Part shown: piece after piece, positions 25,531 to 33,803 of the stretch
Layout of the letters: each line of letters starts with the position of its first letter
Position numbering within the stretch: the stretch's first letter is position 1
Assembly (NCBI GenBank): GCA_023381535.1
Contig: JAMCSN010000231.1
Location: forward strand, 1 to 64,000
DNA: 64,000 bases
Source of the DNA: Bacteroidota bacterium
GTDB lineage: Bacteria; Bacteroidota; Ignavibacteria; Ignavibacteriales; Melioribacteraceae
Direction: 5' to 3'
Made by a program: the position numbers and the translations under genes
The notes under the pieces: model-generated
What the model saw: the letters and a program-made list of their open reading frames with translations, nothing else
What the model was told of the DNA's origin: nothing
The model's database searches: none

Positions 25531-25844
25531 TACTCCTCTCCAATTATATCATCAATCCAGGTCATTGCTGCCATCATAGAAGGCAATCCGATTGTTGGTA
25601 GCGCTAACAAAACAGTGTGGCGCATCTCTTCTTTTGTTACTCCCGCTTTCAATGCTTTGCGGGCATGCGAGTGAACAGCTCCTTCCAATCTTGCGCCCGT
25701 TGAGATTGCAAGTTTAATTAGCGCTCTTGTTCTATCATCAAGCGGACCGGCGGCATGAACTACATCGCCCATTTCTTCATATGCTTTAATTACTGCAGGA
25801 TATTTTTCAGAAAACTTCTGATATTTTTTTGGCACTTGGGACAT
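25530..25844 (-). CDS. Carboxymuconolactone decarboxylase-like protein
   Basis: A 104-residue all-helical protein of the CMD/AhpD fold: LDDRTRALIKLAIS, LEGAVHSHARKALKAGVTKEEM and a C-terminal helix ending in acidic residues. The Cys-x-x-Cys pair that makes AhpD a redox partner is absent, so peroxidase support is unlikely; the histidine motif VHSHARKA is kept. It is the first gene of the cofactor operon, with a good ribosome binding site (TAGGAG), and its stop overlaps the transporter start. Its role there is unknown. Confidence 0.85.
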   Translation of the reverse strand: MSQVPKKYQKFSEKYPAVIKAYEEMGDVVHAAGPLDDRTRALIKLAISTGARLEGAVHSHARKALKAGVTKEEMRHTVLLALPTIGLPSMMAAMTWIDDIIGEE

Positions 25845-25952
25845 AGCTAACTCCTACGTTTAGTTTTTATTGTAAGCTCATTTTTATGAGAGTTATAGTT
25901 TGTTCAAGATCATTTTTGCTCTTTATAAACCTTTGTTCAATTTGCATAAAAC

Positions 25953-25980
25953 AAAAAAACCCGCGGAAAGGCGGGTAATA
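25953..25980 (-). terminator. Intrinsic terminator, expression platform of the riboswitch
   Basis: On the minus strand the hairpin CCCGC-CTTTCC-GCGGG (25975-25960) is followed by a run of seven T. It lies 23 bp after the 3' edge of the riboswitch and 109 bp before the first gene of the cofactor operon, so it fits transcription control of that operon. It would also stop read-through from the nap operon. Confidence 0.85.
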
Positions 25981-25997
25981 TTTGTTAATAAATCTTT

Positions 25998-26120
25998 AAT
26001 ATCTTCCTTTCCAATTCATCCCGCTGTAAGCGGTACTCGGGGGGCTTTCCGGTTTCCCGTAAAACCCATTGGCTTTTTTCTCATTGGTAAACCCTTTAGA
26101 GATAAAGCTCGGAGATTATT
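25998..26120 (-). promoter_or_regulatory. Molybdenum cofactor (Moco) riboswitch
   Basis: Read on the minus strand, the leader has the elements I associate with the Moco RNA motif. CTCCGAGC is next to a closing stem, then CCAATG, AAAAAGCCAATGGG and AAGCCCCCCG. A small hairpin CCGCT-TAC-AGCGG and TGGAAAGG close the other side. The ends can pair as AATA-a-TCTCC with GG-a-AGATATT (26120-26111 and 26007-25998). It is followed by an intrinsic terminator and the moaA-type operon, the context expected for this class, where cofactor binding lowers synthesis gene expression. The match is from memory of the motif, not a covariance search. Confidence 0.85.
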
Positions 26121-26142
26121 TCATCCAAAGAACAGAATCTTT

Positions 26143-26286
26143 TTATTCTTCTTTCAATCCTTTCTTAAAATTCCTAATTCCATCTGCAAGTCCCTTTGCA
26201 AGTTCGGGGATTTTCTTCCCGCCAAACAAAAGTATAAGCAAGAATAAAATTATTAGTATTTCCGGTAGTCCTATTGATCCAAACAT
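26143..26286 (-). CDS. tatA: Twin-arginine translocase subunit TatA, very short
   Basis: Pore-forming subunit of the Tat system, which exports folded cofactor-containing proteins. The 47-residue protein has [20 protein letters not shown], with the family's GxxE start of the helix and the Phe-Gly hinge, then the amphipathic helix [18 protein letters not shown]. It stops just after that helix, so the usual disordered tail of 10-40 residues is missing. It follows napH by 1 bp. NapA and the Rieske protein of this cluster have twin-arginine leaders, so it probably serves them. tatC is not in the window. Confidence 0.92.
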   Translation of the reverse strand: MFGSIGLPEILIILFLLILLFGGKKIPELAKGLADGIRNFKKGLKEE

Positions 26287-26287
26287 A

Positions 26288-27190
26288 TTAACTCACTTTT
26301 TTATTTTGTATTTCTTGATCTTGAATGATGTTTAACTGACTGTTTTTATTATTGTCAAACGAAAATGATAGAGCGCCTTTACCTATCTTTTCACAAGTTT
26401 TTACACATAAACCGCAATTAGTACAATAGGGATATAAATTACTGTTCTTCGGTACAAGATTAAAAGGACAACTATTCGAACACGGTTCTAACTTGCTTGC
26501 ACAATTACATTGTAATTCATTATAGGTAATATGCAAAGTCTTTTTAGTTCTCAATAGAGAAAGTGACGCGCCGACCGGACAAACATATTTACACCAAAAT
26601 CTTCTGCCTGAAATTACTTCGGAAAGAAGTATGGCAGAAACAATTGTTAATTCAAGTCCTATTCCATTACCGATAATTCCGGCAGCAATTTGGCTTGAAA
26701 TAATGCCGGGCGCAGATAAAAAAGTGAAAAGCGGAATGCCGATAATTAATGCTAACAACGTTAAGAAAAGATAAATACCCCAATAAATAAATGGATTAGG
26801 GTTTTTATTGGCTTGTTTTGCTTTTCGTTTCTTTAAAAACTTTACCGAAATTTTCGAATAGATTCTTTCTGCTTCTTCTAATATTGTATTATATGGACAA
26901 GCCCAGCTGCAAAAAACCCGTCCAAACAAGAAAGCAATTATTACCGGAATAATAGCGCTTATTAAAAGCGGTACATAAAATGATCTTGCAAGCAAAATGT
27001 TTTGAAGAACCATTGACGGGTCTGTAATATCTAATCCGTCAATCGTTACTGAGTATAAATTCCCAATAATAAATCTAACTTCAAAGAGAATAAGAATTGG
27101 AATAGCAAAAAGAAAAAGCAGTGTAAAAAGTTGGACTGCTTTTCTAATAATATTTAATTTCTTGTAAAAATGATTTACGCTTGCTATCAT
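26288..27190 (-). CDS. napH: NapH-type membrane iron-sulfur quinol dehydrogenase
   Basis: Takes electrons from menaquinol and passes them toward NapA with NapG. The 300-residue protein has about four to five membrane helices. The two cytoplasmic Cys-x3-Cys-Pro motifs of the family are RVFCSWACP (Cys94, Cys98) and [10 protein letters not shown] (Cys200, Cys204). Two ferredoxin-like clusters follow near the C-terminus (Cys228, 230, 237, 241 and Cys256, 259, 262, 266); the first is irregular in spacing. It sits 11 bp after napG. Confidence 0.88.
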   Translation of the reverse strand: MIASVNHFYKKLNIIRKAVQLFTLLFLFAIPILILFEVRFIIGNLYSVTIDGLDITDPSMVLQNILLARSFYVPLLISAIIPVIIAFLFGRVFCSWACPYNTILEEAERIYSKISVKFLKKRKAKQANKNPNPFIYWGIYLFLTLLALIIGIPLFTFLSAPGIISSQIAAGIIGNGIGLELTIVSAILLSEVISGRRFWCKYVCPVGASLSLLRTKKTLHITYNELQCNCASKLEPCSNSCPFNLVPKNSNLYPYCTNCGLCVKTCEKIGKGALSFSFDNNKNSQLNIIQDQEIQNKKVS

Positions 27191-27201
27191 AATTTTTTAG
27201 A

Positions 27202-27726
27202 TCAAACAATAATATTTGCACTTTTAATAATTATAGCTGAACCTTCTACCGGGCATACTTTTTCGCAAATACCGCAACCGATACATTTATCGGGATTAAC
27301 TTTAGGATACATTTCGTCTTCAAGATAAATTGCTTCTCTAAAGATAGGACATTGCTCAAAACATGCTCTGCAAATAACTCCTAAATAGGGGAGACATTTT
27401 TCGGTGTTAATTTCCGCAATCCCCATTTTTACTTTTTCTTTTGCATCAACGCTAGTATCAAGAGCACCGGTAGGACAAACAGCGGTGCACTTCATACACA
27501 CATAACAAGGAACTTCCCGTGGAAAAATCACTGGCGTTCCCATGTTCACACTCCAAGAAATGTCTGCCATTACAATGCTATCGTAAGGACAGATCTGTGC
27601 ACATTTATTACACTTAATACAACGCTTTATGAAGTCCTTTTCTTTCAACGAACCTGGCGGGCGTAAAGGCGATTTATAATTGATTACTTCTTTTATGCCT
27701 TGTAAAAGTCTTTTGAATAAACTCAT
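27202..27726 (-). CDS. napG: NapG-type ferredoxin with four [4Fe-4S] clusters
   Basis: Electron carrier between NapH and the periplasmic reductase. The 174 residues hold four cysteine clusters (Cys36-46, Cys74-84, Cys111-126 and Cys148-158); the third has an eight-residue first gap. The family start LRPPGSLKEKDFIKRC is present. NapG normally has a twin-arginine leader, but here none is seen: the protein begins MSLFKRLLQG, and upstream in-frame codons run into a stop. It may therefore act on the cytoplasmic face or be exported with a partner. Confidence 0.88.
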   Translation of the reverse strand: MSLFKRLLQGIKEVINYKSPLRPPGSLKEKDFIKRCIKCNKCAQICPYDSIVMADISWSVNMGTPVIFPREVPCYVCMKCTAVCPTGALDTSVDAKEKVKMGIAEINTEKCLPYLGVICRACFEQCPIFREAIYLEDEMYPKVNPDKCIGCGICEKVCPVEGSAIIIKSANIIV

Positions 27727-27751
27727 TCAGTATTTCCAACTATGCCGGACA

Positions 27752-27988
27752 CTATTCATTTTCGGCAGAAATAAAAGTAGGATATACGCCAAGAACGTCA
27801 TCAATTTCAGAAGAGATATATTTTGCAAAACTCTCCAATTCTTCTTCTTTCTCGGCTTCAATCACAACTATAATATTGTCTTCCTTATAAATTCCGTGAG
27901 TGGATATATTTGGTAATTTACTCAACTTGAGCATTACTTCTTCTGCTTTACCGAGCATTGTTTTCACAATCATACTTGCAATAATCAT
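27752..27988 (-). CDS. napD: NapD-type maturation chaperone
   Basis: Binds the twin-arginine leader of NapA to hold back export until the cofactor is inserted. The 78-residue ferredoxin-like fold matches the family: IIASMIVKTMLGKAEEVMLKL, ISTHGIYKEDNIIVVIE and DVLGVYPTFIS. I chose the ATG at 27988 with GGTGG just upstream. A longer version from 28039 would add 17 hydrophobic residues without a ribosome binding site. It lies between napA and napG, as in the napMADGH order of Desulfovibrio. Confidence 0.8.
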   Translation of the reverse strand: MIIASMIVKTMLGKAEEVMLKLSKLPNISTHGIYKEDNIIVVIEAEKEEELESFAKYISSEIDDVLGVYPTFISAENE

Positions 27989-28082
27989 AATTCCACCAAT
28001 TGAAAAAGTTAAGAAGAAAATAGAAGCAGTTATTCCCATTTAAGGGATAGCTGCTTCATAAGAAAAATAATGAAGTCAAAGA

Positions 28083-30353
28083 TCAAACTCTTTCTAGCTT
28101 AGTCGCACAAATCTTGAACTCAGGTTCTTTTGAACCGGCATCAACTGCATCAATAGTTAAAATATTAGTTAGACTTTCTGCCCAATGCCAAGGAATAAAT
28201 ATTGTTCCTTTTTTGGGTCTGTCAATAACACGAGCTTCCATTTTTAATGAACCGCGTTTCGTAGTTACCTTCATCATTTCCTTATTGTTAACGCCAAGTT
28301 TTTTAGCGTCTTCAGGATTTATTTCTGCATAAGGTTTAGGAGCTGCCCTTAATAGTTCAGGCACTTGGCCTGTCATCGTCATCGTATGCCACTGTTCAAG
28401 AATACGCCCGGTAGTTAATATATATGGATATTCTGCCGAAACCGGTTCTTCCGGACCTTTATCCGGTCTGGCAAAAATAACTGCTTTACCATCCGGCTTA
28501 CCATAAAAATACATTCTTCTGCCGGCAGCTTTTTCTTTTGGAAACAAAGGATCGCCTTCAACGAACCGATGAGTAGTTCCCGGGTGGTTTTCATTTGGAA
28601 CTGGCCATCTCAATCCGCGCTCTTTTTTAAGTCGTGCGTATGTTGCGCCGGTTAAATCCATATCTTTCCCTTTAGTTGTCTTCAAGTATTCATTCCAAAT
28701 GCTTTCTGCAGATGTGAAATGCTCGAAGTTTTTTCCATATCCCATTCTCTTAGCAACTTCAATCAAAATAAATGCATCCCATCTAGCTTCACCAGCCGGT
28801 TTTAATGCTTGAGCCATGTGTTGTGATCTTCTTTCTGTACATCCATAAACGCCTTCTTTTTCACCCCAGAAAGCAGCCGGCAATATTACATCTGCAAGCT
28901 TGGTAGTTTCGGTGGGATGAAAAGAATCGGCAACAACCATAAACGTATCTTCCATTCCTTTTAAATACTTATTTAGATTTGGAAGTGACTGCGCCGGGTT
29001 TGTACACATAACATAGAGCCCTTTTATTTCTCCTTTAGCAGCTGCTTCAAACATTGCCATCGTATGTTTGCCGGGTTCCGGTTTTATTGCATCCGGCGGA
29101 ACATTCCAAATTGCGGCAATTTCTTTTCTATGCTGTTCGTTAGCAATTAAACGGTGACCGGGTAATAAGTGGCTTAAACCACCGCCTTCGCGAACACCAC
29201 CGCACGCATTCGGCTGACCGGTTAATGAGAATGAATCACAACCAGGTTTACCGAGTTTACCGGTAAGCAAATGTAAATTATGAATTAAATTATTGAGGAA
29301 AACACCGGCTACTCTTTGATTTACACCCATCGTCCACATTGTCATTGCCGTAGGTGATTGTCCAAACATTCGCGCTACTTTTATAATATCCTTTGCATCA
29401 ACTCCGGATTTCTCCGCTGCATATTCAGGCGTGAACTTTCCAAGAAATTTTTTGTAATCTTCATATGTAATTGGATTTGTACCATTACTAAAGTTTACAG
29501 ATTCCTTTATGAATTGTTCATCTACAAAATTTTCATCAACAAGTATTTTGGCAATGGCATTCATAATAGCTAGATCATATCCGGGAATAACTTGAAGGTG
29601 TAGATCGGCAATCTTATTTGTTGGAGTTTTCCTTGGATCAATAATGATAACTTTTGTAGCCGGACTTTTCTTTTTTCTATTGACTATTCTATCATAAATA
29701 ACCGGATGAGCTTCGGCTGTATTAGAACCGATAAGTAAGAATAAGTTACAATGATCAATGTCATCATAAGTTCCAACGGGTTCATCGGCGCCAAATGTAG
29801 TAGTATAGCCGCCCACAGCGCTTGCCATACAAAGACGGGGATTGCCTTCAACATTATTTGTGCCGATGTGTCCTTTGAATAATTTGTTAGCAATATACGT
29901 CTCTTCCGTCTCCCCCTGTCCCGAACCATAAAATGCTAAAGCATCTGGTCCGTTTTTATCTTTGATCTCTTTGAATTTTGAAGCGACAAGATTTAGAGCT
30001 TCCTCCCAGCTTGCCCTCTCAAGTTTTCCATTCTTTCGAATCATTGGATAGAGCAATCTATTTTTTGCGGTAATTATTTTATGCAAATAAAACCCTTTAA
30101 CGCAAAGAAGTCCCTTATTGATTGTATTTTCACTATCGCCTTTAATACCGTATGGCTTTCCGCTTTTTACTCCAAGCATTACACCGCAACCCACACCACA
30201 AAGACGGCATACAGATTTATGCCATGTTATGCCATCTCGAACTTGCATAGCACCAGCTTCGATTGTTTTACCAAAAATAGAATCTACTCCCATTGCAGCA
30301 GCAGCTGCTGCTAGTGCTGATCTTTTTAAAAATTCTCTCCTATCTAAACTCAT
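28083..30353 (-). CDS. napA: Periplasmic nitrate reductase catalytic subunit
   Basis: Reduces nitrate to nitrite in the periplasm using a bis-guanine-dinucleotide molybdenum cofactor and one [4Fe-4S] cluster. The twin-arginine leader reads LDRREFLKRSALAAAAAAMG. Cluster ligands are Cys49, Cys52, Cys56 and Cys84, and the molybdenum ligand is Cys175 in NPRLCMASAV. At 756 residues it is close to the short monomeric NapA of Desulfovibrio. The NapB diheme partner is absent from the window; the tetraheme NapM just upstream is the likely electron donor. An assimilatory (NasA) role is less likely, given the leader and neighbours. Confidence 0.93.
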   Translation of the reverse strand: MSLDRREFLKRSALAAAAAAMGVDSIFGKTIEAGAMQVRDGITWHKSVCRLCGVGCGVMLGVKSGKPYGIKGDSENTINKGLLCVKGFYLHKIITAKNRLLYPMIRKNGKLERASWEEALNLVASKFKEIKDKNGPDALAFYGSGQGETEETYIANKLFKGHIGTNNVEGNPRLCMASAVGGYTTTFGADEPVGTYDDIDHCNLFLLIGSNTAEAHPVIYDRIVNRKKKSPATKVIIIDPRKTPTNKIADLHLQVIPGYDLAIMNAIAKILVDENFVDEQFIKESVNFSNGTNPITYEDYKKFLGKFTPEYAAEKSGVDAKDIIKVARMFGQSPTAMTMWTMGVNQRVAGVFLNNLIHNLHLLTGKLGKPGCDSFSLTGQPNACGGVREGGGLSHLLPGHRLIANEQHRKEIAAIWNVPPDAIKPEPGKHTMAMFEAAAKGEIKGLYVMCTNPAQSLPNLNKYLKGMEDTFMVVADSFHPTETTKLADVILPAAFWGEKEGVYGCTERRSQHMAQALKPAGEARWDAFILIEVAKRMGYGKNFEHFTSAESIWNEYLKTTKGKDMDLTGATYARLKKERGLRWPVPNENHPGTTHRFVEGDPLFPKEKAAGRRMYFYGKPDGKAVIFARPDKGPEEPVSAEYPYILTTGRILEQWHTMTMTGQVPELLRAAPKPYAEINPEDAKKLGVNNKEMMKVTTKRGSLKMEARVIDRPKKGTIFIPWHWAESLTNILTIDAVDAGSKEPEFKICATKLERV

Positions 30354-30377
30354 TGAATTTCCTCCAATGAAAATTTT

Positions 30378-30743
30378 TTATTCATGAAATTTTAATGTGT
30401 GGCCGTTATGACAAATAAAGCAAGACTTGTTTTTTGTCTTTTGCATATCTGCTGCTTGAGTTGAATGACAACCCTCGCAACGCTCATCTTTACCCTTTTT
30501 GTAGAATATCTCTTGCCCATCGCCATGACATATGTAACATCCAAAATTCATCTCACCGTGCCGGCTGTTTTCCCACTTAGTAAAAATTTCCGGCGTAACA
30601 TCTTGATGACATTCCTGACAACTGATTTCCCAGTCAACTTCGGGATGCTTATCACCTTTTTTAACTTGTGCATTTTCGGCAAAACCATAGACAAGAATGA
30701 TTCCGAAAATAAAAGAGAGTATTAAAAAATATTTTTTTAGCAT
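30378..30743 (-). CDS. napM: Tetraheme cytochrome c, NapM-type
   Basis: A 121-residue periplasmic protein with signal peptide (about 1-23) and four CxxCH heme sites starting at Cys42, Cys69, Cys89 and Cys108. Several extra histidines (His33, His46, His62 and others) can be second axial ligands. The position directly before napA matches napM in Desulfovibrio-type nap operons, where it carries electrons to NapA in place of NapB. Confidence 0.85.
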   Translation of the reverse strand: MLKKYFLILSFIFGIILVYGFAENAQVKKGDKHPEVDWEISCQECHQDVTPEIFTKWENSRHGEMNFGCYICHGDGQEIFYKKGKDERCEGCHSTQAADMQKTKNKSCFICHNGHTLKFHE

Positions 30744-30761
30744 TGTATGATCTCTATATAA

Positions 30762-32249
30762 CTAAAAAATAAATGTTATTTCAGCTTTCGTTTCCCAAGG
30801 AGACTTATCAAATTGATCTGTTCCGTTGATTAAGTACATTGCCGCGGTGCCTGGTTTGAAGTAACCAACTCTGCATGTTAGTACTAAATTATTGAATACG
30901 TTATAATCGGTTTTAAGATCTACTTCCCAGCCTAAATCATTAGCACTTTTTGATAAGTTTGGTCCGGCTGCTGTCCATGCAAAAACCGGTTGTGTCGCTC
31001 TTAGATAAGTAAATGAGGTAAACACTTTCCATGCCGGTGTCAACTTAAAAAATCCATTTACTTGAATCGCCGTAGTGTTTTCTAATTCTCTATAAGCTCT
31101 AATATTAGGAGCGCCAAGACCTTGTGGAGAAATCCCTTCTTCATCCGGCATTATTGAATCTTCCCATATTTCGGTCAGAAAGAAAAAACCGGCAGTACTA
31201 ATTTTATTTACATTTCCAGCGCCTTTAGTTGGGTCATCATCCCCAGAGCCCATTCCGGCAACTAGACCAAGTGTTGCATCGGGACTTACAGCATAGTCTA
31301 ATTTCGCATAAATGTTATAGCCTTTTAAGTCGCCGTTATTAATATCGTACTTCAGAGGATCAACAACACCTCTTGCAGTATTCAATTTGCCCGCAAACTT
31401 TGTATTCTTAATGTCGTCTTTACCAATCAAATAGTTTGCTTCATAGTTAAGAGTTAGAGCATCAAATTTTGATGTACCGGCAATGCCAAAAACAATAAGT
31501 GATGTAACTTGCGGTGTAAATCTCGGGCGGTTGTAGTAAATACCGTCAATCAAAAAAGCAGTTGAGTCATTAACTGAAGCATCGTTATAGTAAGACCCGT
31601 AGAATTCAAGGTTTGTTGTGCTGAATTTTGTATTATAGGAAGCAAGGAATAAGTTAGCATCACGTGCATCATAATTTCCGCGGGGATCGGGGGCAACTTT
31701 TTCCAAATCGCTTAAACCGTTAACACCCTCAGAAGCTTTTGCCCATCCGAGTTTTAATGAACTGCCTTCACCAACTTTAATATCCGCTGTTATACCATCA
31801 TAATTGTTATCCAGAACTAACTTGTTGCCAAGCGACCAGTTAAAACGCCCGACTGTAAAAGCTGATGTCAGTGATGGAACATTAAACCATAAATAAGCAT
31901 GGAGAACGTGTAGAATATATTTTGTGTCTTTACCATCAAACATTCCAGAGGCACCATTATAAGATGGTTCCTGGTTATCAACTCCCCACCAGCCCTTTCC
32001 CATAACAAAACTGGTAACAGCTTTCATGTTTTCGGTGTAGTTGAAAGAAAAATTTAATCTTAGCATCTGTACAAGATACTGATCTTGATAATCTGTCTTA
32101 CCAAGCAAAAAATTATTTTGATTCTGTCCCCAAGCACTAAAAACTCCACTAAATTTGAATTCTGTTTTGGGCTTGTCTTGTGCAATAATCGTTTGTGAAA
32201 AGAGAAAAAGAAAACTAAGTAATGTAAATGTAAGTATCGTTCTTTTCAT
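30762..32249 (-). CDS. Outer-membrane beta-barrel porin of the nap operon
   Basis: A 495-residue protein with a signal peptide (about 1-23, ending TIIAQ) and alternating strands with aromatic girdles, ending in phenylalanine (AEITFIF), the C-terminal signature of outer-membrane barrels. It resembles large single-chain porins of the alginate-export or phosphate-selective kind but I cannot name the family with confidence. As the first gene after the sigma-54 promoter and 18 bp before napM, it probably admits nitrate or releases nitrite. Confidence 0.8.
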   Translation of the reverse strand: MKRTILTFTLLSFLFLFSQTIIAQDKPKTEFKFSGVFSAWGQNQNNFLLGKTDYQDQYLVQMLRLNFSFNYTENMKAVTSFVMGKGWWGVDNQEPSYNGASGMFDGKDTKYILHVLHAYLWFNVPSLTSAFTVGRFNWSLGNKLVLDNNYDGITADIKVGEGSSLKLGWAKASEGVNGLSDLEKVAPDPRGNYDARDANLFLASYNTKFSTTNLEFYGSYYNDASVNDSTAFLIDGIYYNRPRFTPQVTSLIVFGIAGTSKFDALTLNYEANYLIGKDDIKNTKFAGKLNTARGVVDPLKYDINNGDLKGYNIYAKLDYAVSPDATLGLVAGMGSGDDDPTKGAGNVNKISTAGFFFLTEIWEDSIMPDEEGISPQGLGAPNIRAYRELENTTAIQVNGFFKLTPAWKVFTSFTYLRATQPVFAWTAAGPNLSKSANDLGWEVDLKTDYNVFNNLVLTCRVGYFKPGTAAMYLINGTDQFDKSPWETKAEITFIF

Positions 32250-32317
32250 AGACTATTTCTCCTTTGTTTTTTATTAATTCAATTACTTGGTGTATATTAT
32301 TATCAATAAGAATATTT

Positions 32318-32333
32318 GACAATTATAGTGCCA
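32318..32333 (-). promoter_or_regulatory. Sigma-54 promoter of the porin-nap operon
   Basis: Minus-strand sequence TGGCACTATAATTGTC. It matches the -24 element TGGCAC exactly and the -12 element TTGC at three of four bases, with the required 5-bp spacing. Transcription would start near 32306, about 57 bp before the porin ATG. The same 14 bases recur before the Rieske gene. Confidence 0.8.
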
Positions 32334-32420
32334 CACAAAGGGAAGTTTTAATCTGCTTTTAGAGTTAGATTTTTAGAATTGCTTATCTATTTCTTAGGTA
32401 TTAATGGACGAACTTACGTC

Positions 32421-32438
32421 TTCTGTCAAATAACCGTC
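32421..32438 (-). promoter_or_regulatory. Candidate activator site upstream of the nap promoter
   Basis: TTCTGTCAAATAACCGTC (plus strand) matches 12 of 18 positions of the palindrome at 38574-38591 and lies 88 bp upstream of the sigma-54 promoter, a usual distance for NtrC-type activators. The dyad is weaker here. Assigned by comparison of the two leaders only. Confidence 0.45.
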
Positions 32439-32453
32439 TTTAGTTCTGCAGAT

Positions 32454-33803
32454 TTATAGAAGATTGTATTTCTTCATTTTATCACGAAGCGTAGTTCTTT
32501 TGATACCTAGTAATTCTGCGGCTTTAGATTGATTTTTATTTGATTTTTCACAAGCCCAATTGATTGCGCTTAATTCAATTTCTTGCATCATCTTATCAAG
32601 GTTTATTTGCTTTGCTTTGCTAATATCGAAAACGGTCTTTTCATCTTTCGGAGGAATTAAATCGTTTGGAATCATCTCTTTAGTAATCTCTTTGCCTTTA
32701 ATAAGTGCTGTAATTCTATAAATTGAATTTTCCAACTGTCTCACATTTCCGGGCCAATTGTATGATGTTAAAAGTTCTATGGCTTCGGGGGTGAAATATA
32801 AATTTGTTTTGCCAACCTTTTTTAAAAAATGATCGATTAACAAAGGAATATCTTCTCTTCGCTCGCGAAGCGGCGGTAGCTTGACGGGGATAACTCTTAG
32901 TCTATAATATAAATCCTCTCTAAATTGATTTAACTTTACTTTTTCCCAAAGATCAACTTTTGTAGCGCAGATAAAGCGAACATCAGTTTTAATAGTTGTG
33001 TTGCCGCCAACTCTCTCAAATTCTTTTTCCTGAAGCAATCTAAGAAGTTTAACTTGAGATGAAACCGGAATATCATCTACATCATCTAAAAATATCGTCC
33101 CGCTATGGGCTAATTCAAAACGACCTTTCTTAAATTTTATGGCACCAGTAAATGCACCTTTTTCGTGTCCAAACAATTCGCTTTCGAGCAAAGATTCATT
33201 AAGTAAAGCGCAGCTTAATTTAATAAACGGTCCGTCTTTTCTCGTACTGTTATAATGAATAGCATTGGCTACCATTTCTTTTCCCGTTCCACTTCCTCCC
33301 TCTATCAATACTGCAACGTCGCTTGATGAAATAGTCTCGATAAGATCATACAAATCCTGCATCGGTTTTGATTTACCGATGATGTTATGAAAAGAATATC
33401 TCTCTTTAAGTTTTTCTTTTAACGATACGTTTTCCTCTTCCAGTTTTTTGAACCGGCTAATCTTCTTAACAAGTAACAGTAATTGATCGGTTGAAAATGG
33501 TTTAGTTAAATAATCATAGGCACCTAATTTCATTGCTTCCACTGCCGATTCGATTGTGCCGAATGCCGTCATCATCACAACAGCAATATTCTGATTCATC
33601 TCTTTTACTTTTTGAAGTACTTCAAATCCATCCATCTGCGGTAACCGGATATCAGTAATAACAAGATCAACTTCCGATTCTTTTAGGTAGCTAATTGCAA
33701 CTACCGGTTCTTCAAACGACTCAACATTATACCCGTCTTTAATGAGTGCATCATTCATAGTAATGCGCTTTGTCTTTTCATCTTCAATAATTACAATTTT
33801 CAT
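32454..33803 (-). CDS. NtrC-family sigma-54-dependent response regulator
   Basis: A 449-residue activator. The receiver domain (about 1-120) has the phosphoacceptor Asp51 and Lys101. The AAA+ domain (about 140-370) has the Walker [10 protein letters not shown], and the sigma-54 contact loop GAFTGA is intact. A Fis-type helix-turn-helix lies at the end ([20 protein letters not shown]). It overlaps its kinase gene by 4 bp. Because it lies between two operons with matching sigma-54 promoters, its likely targets are those two operons. Confidence 0.94.
   Translation of the reverse strand: MKIVIIEDEKTKRITMNDALIKDGYNVESFEEPVVAISYLKESEVDLVITDIRLPQMDGFEVLQKVKEMNQNIAVVMMTAFGTIESAVEAMKLGAYDYLTKPFSTDQLLLLVKKISRFKKLEEENVSLKEKLKERYSFHNIIGKSKPMQDLYDLIETISSSDVAVLIEGGSGTGKEMVANAIHYNSTRKDGPFIKLSCALLNESLLESELFGHEKGAFTGAIKFKKGRFELAHSGTIFLDDVDDIPVSSQVKLLRLLQEKEFERVGGNTTIKTDVRFICATKVDLWEKVKLNQFREDLYYRLRVIPVKLPPLRERREDIPLLIDHFLKKVGKTNLYFTPEAIELLTSYNWPGNVRQLENSIYRITALIKGKEITKEMIPNDLIPPKDEKTVFDISKAKQINLDKMMQEIELSAINWACEKSNKNQSKAAELLGIKRTTLRDKMKKYNLL

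Noticed and set aside
25530..25844. AhpD-type peroxidase partner
   Set aside because: The Cys-x-x-Cys redox pair is missing; only the general CMD fold is supported.
27989..28039. Longer NapD with a hydrophobic N-terminus
   Set aside because: The extra 17 residues are not part of the NapD fold, lack a ribosome binding site, and NapD acts in the cytoplasm.
28083..30353. Assimilatory nitrate reductase or formate dehydrogenase
   Set aside because: The twin-arginine leader, cysteine (not selenocysteine) ligand context NPRLCMASAV and the M-A-D-G-H neighbours all fit NapA.
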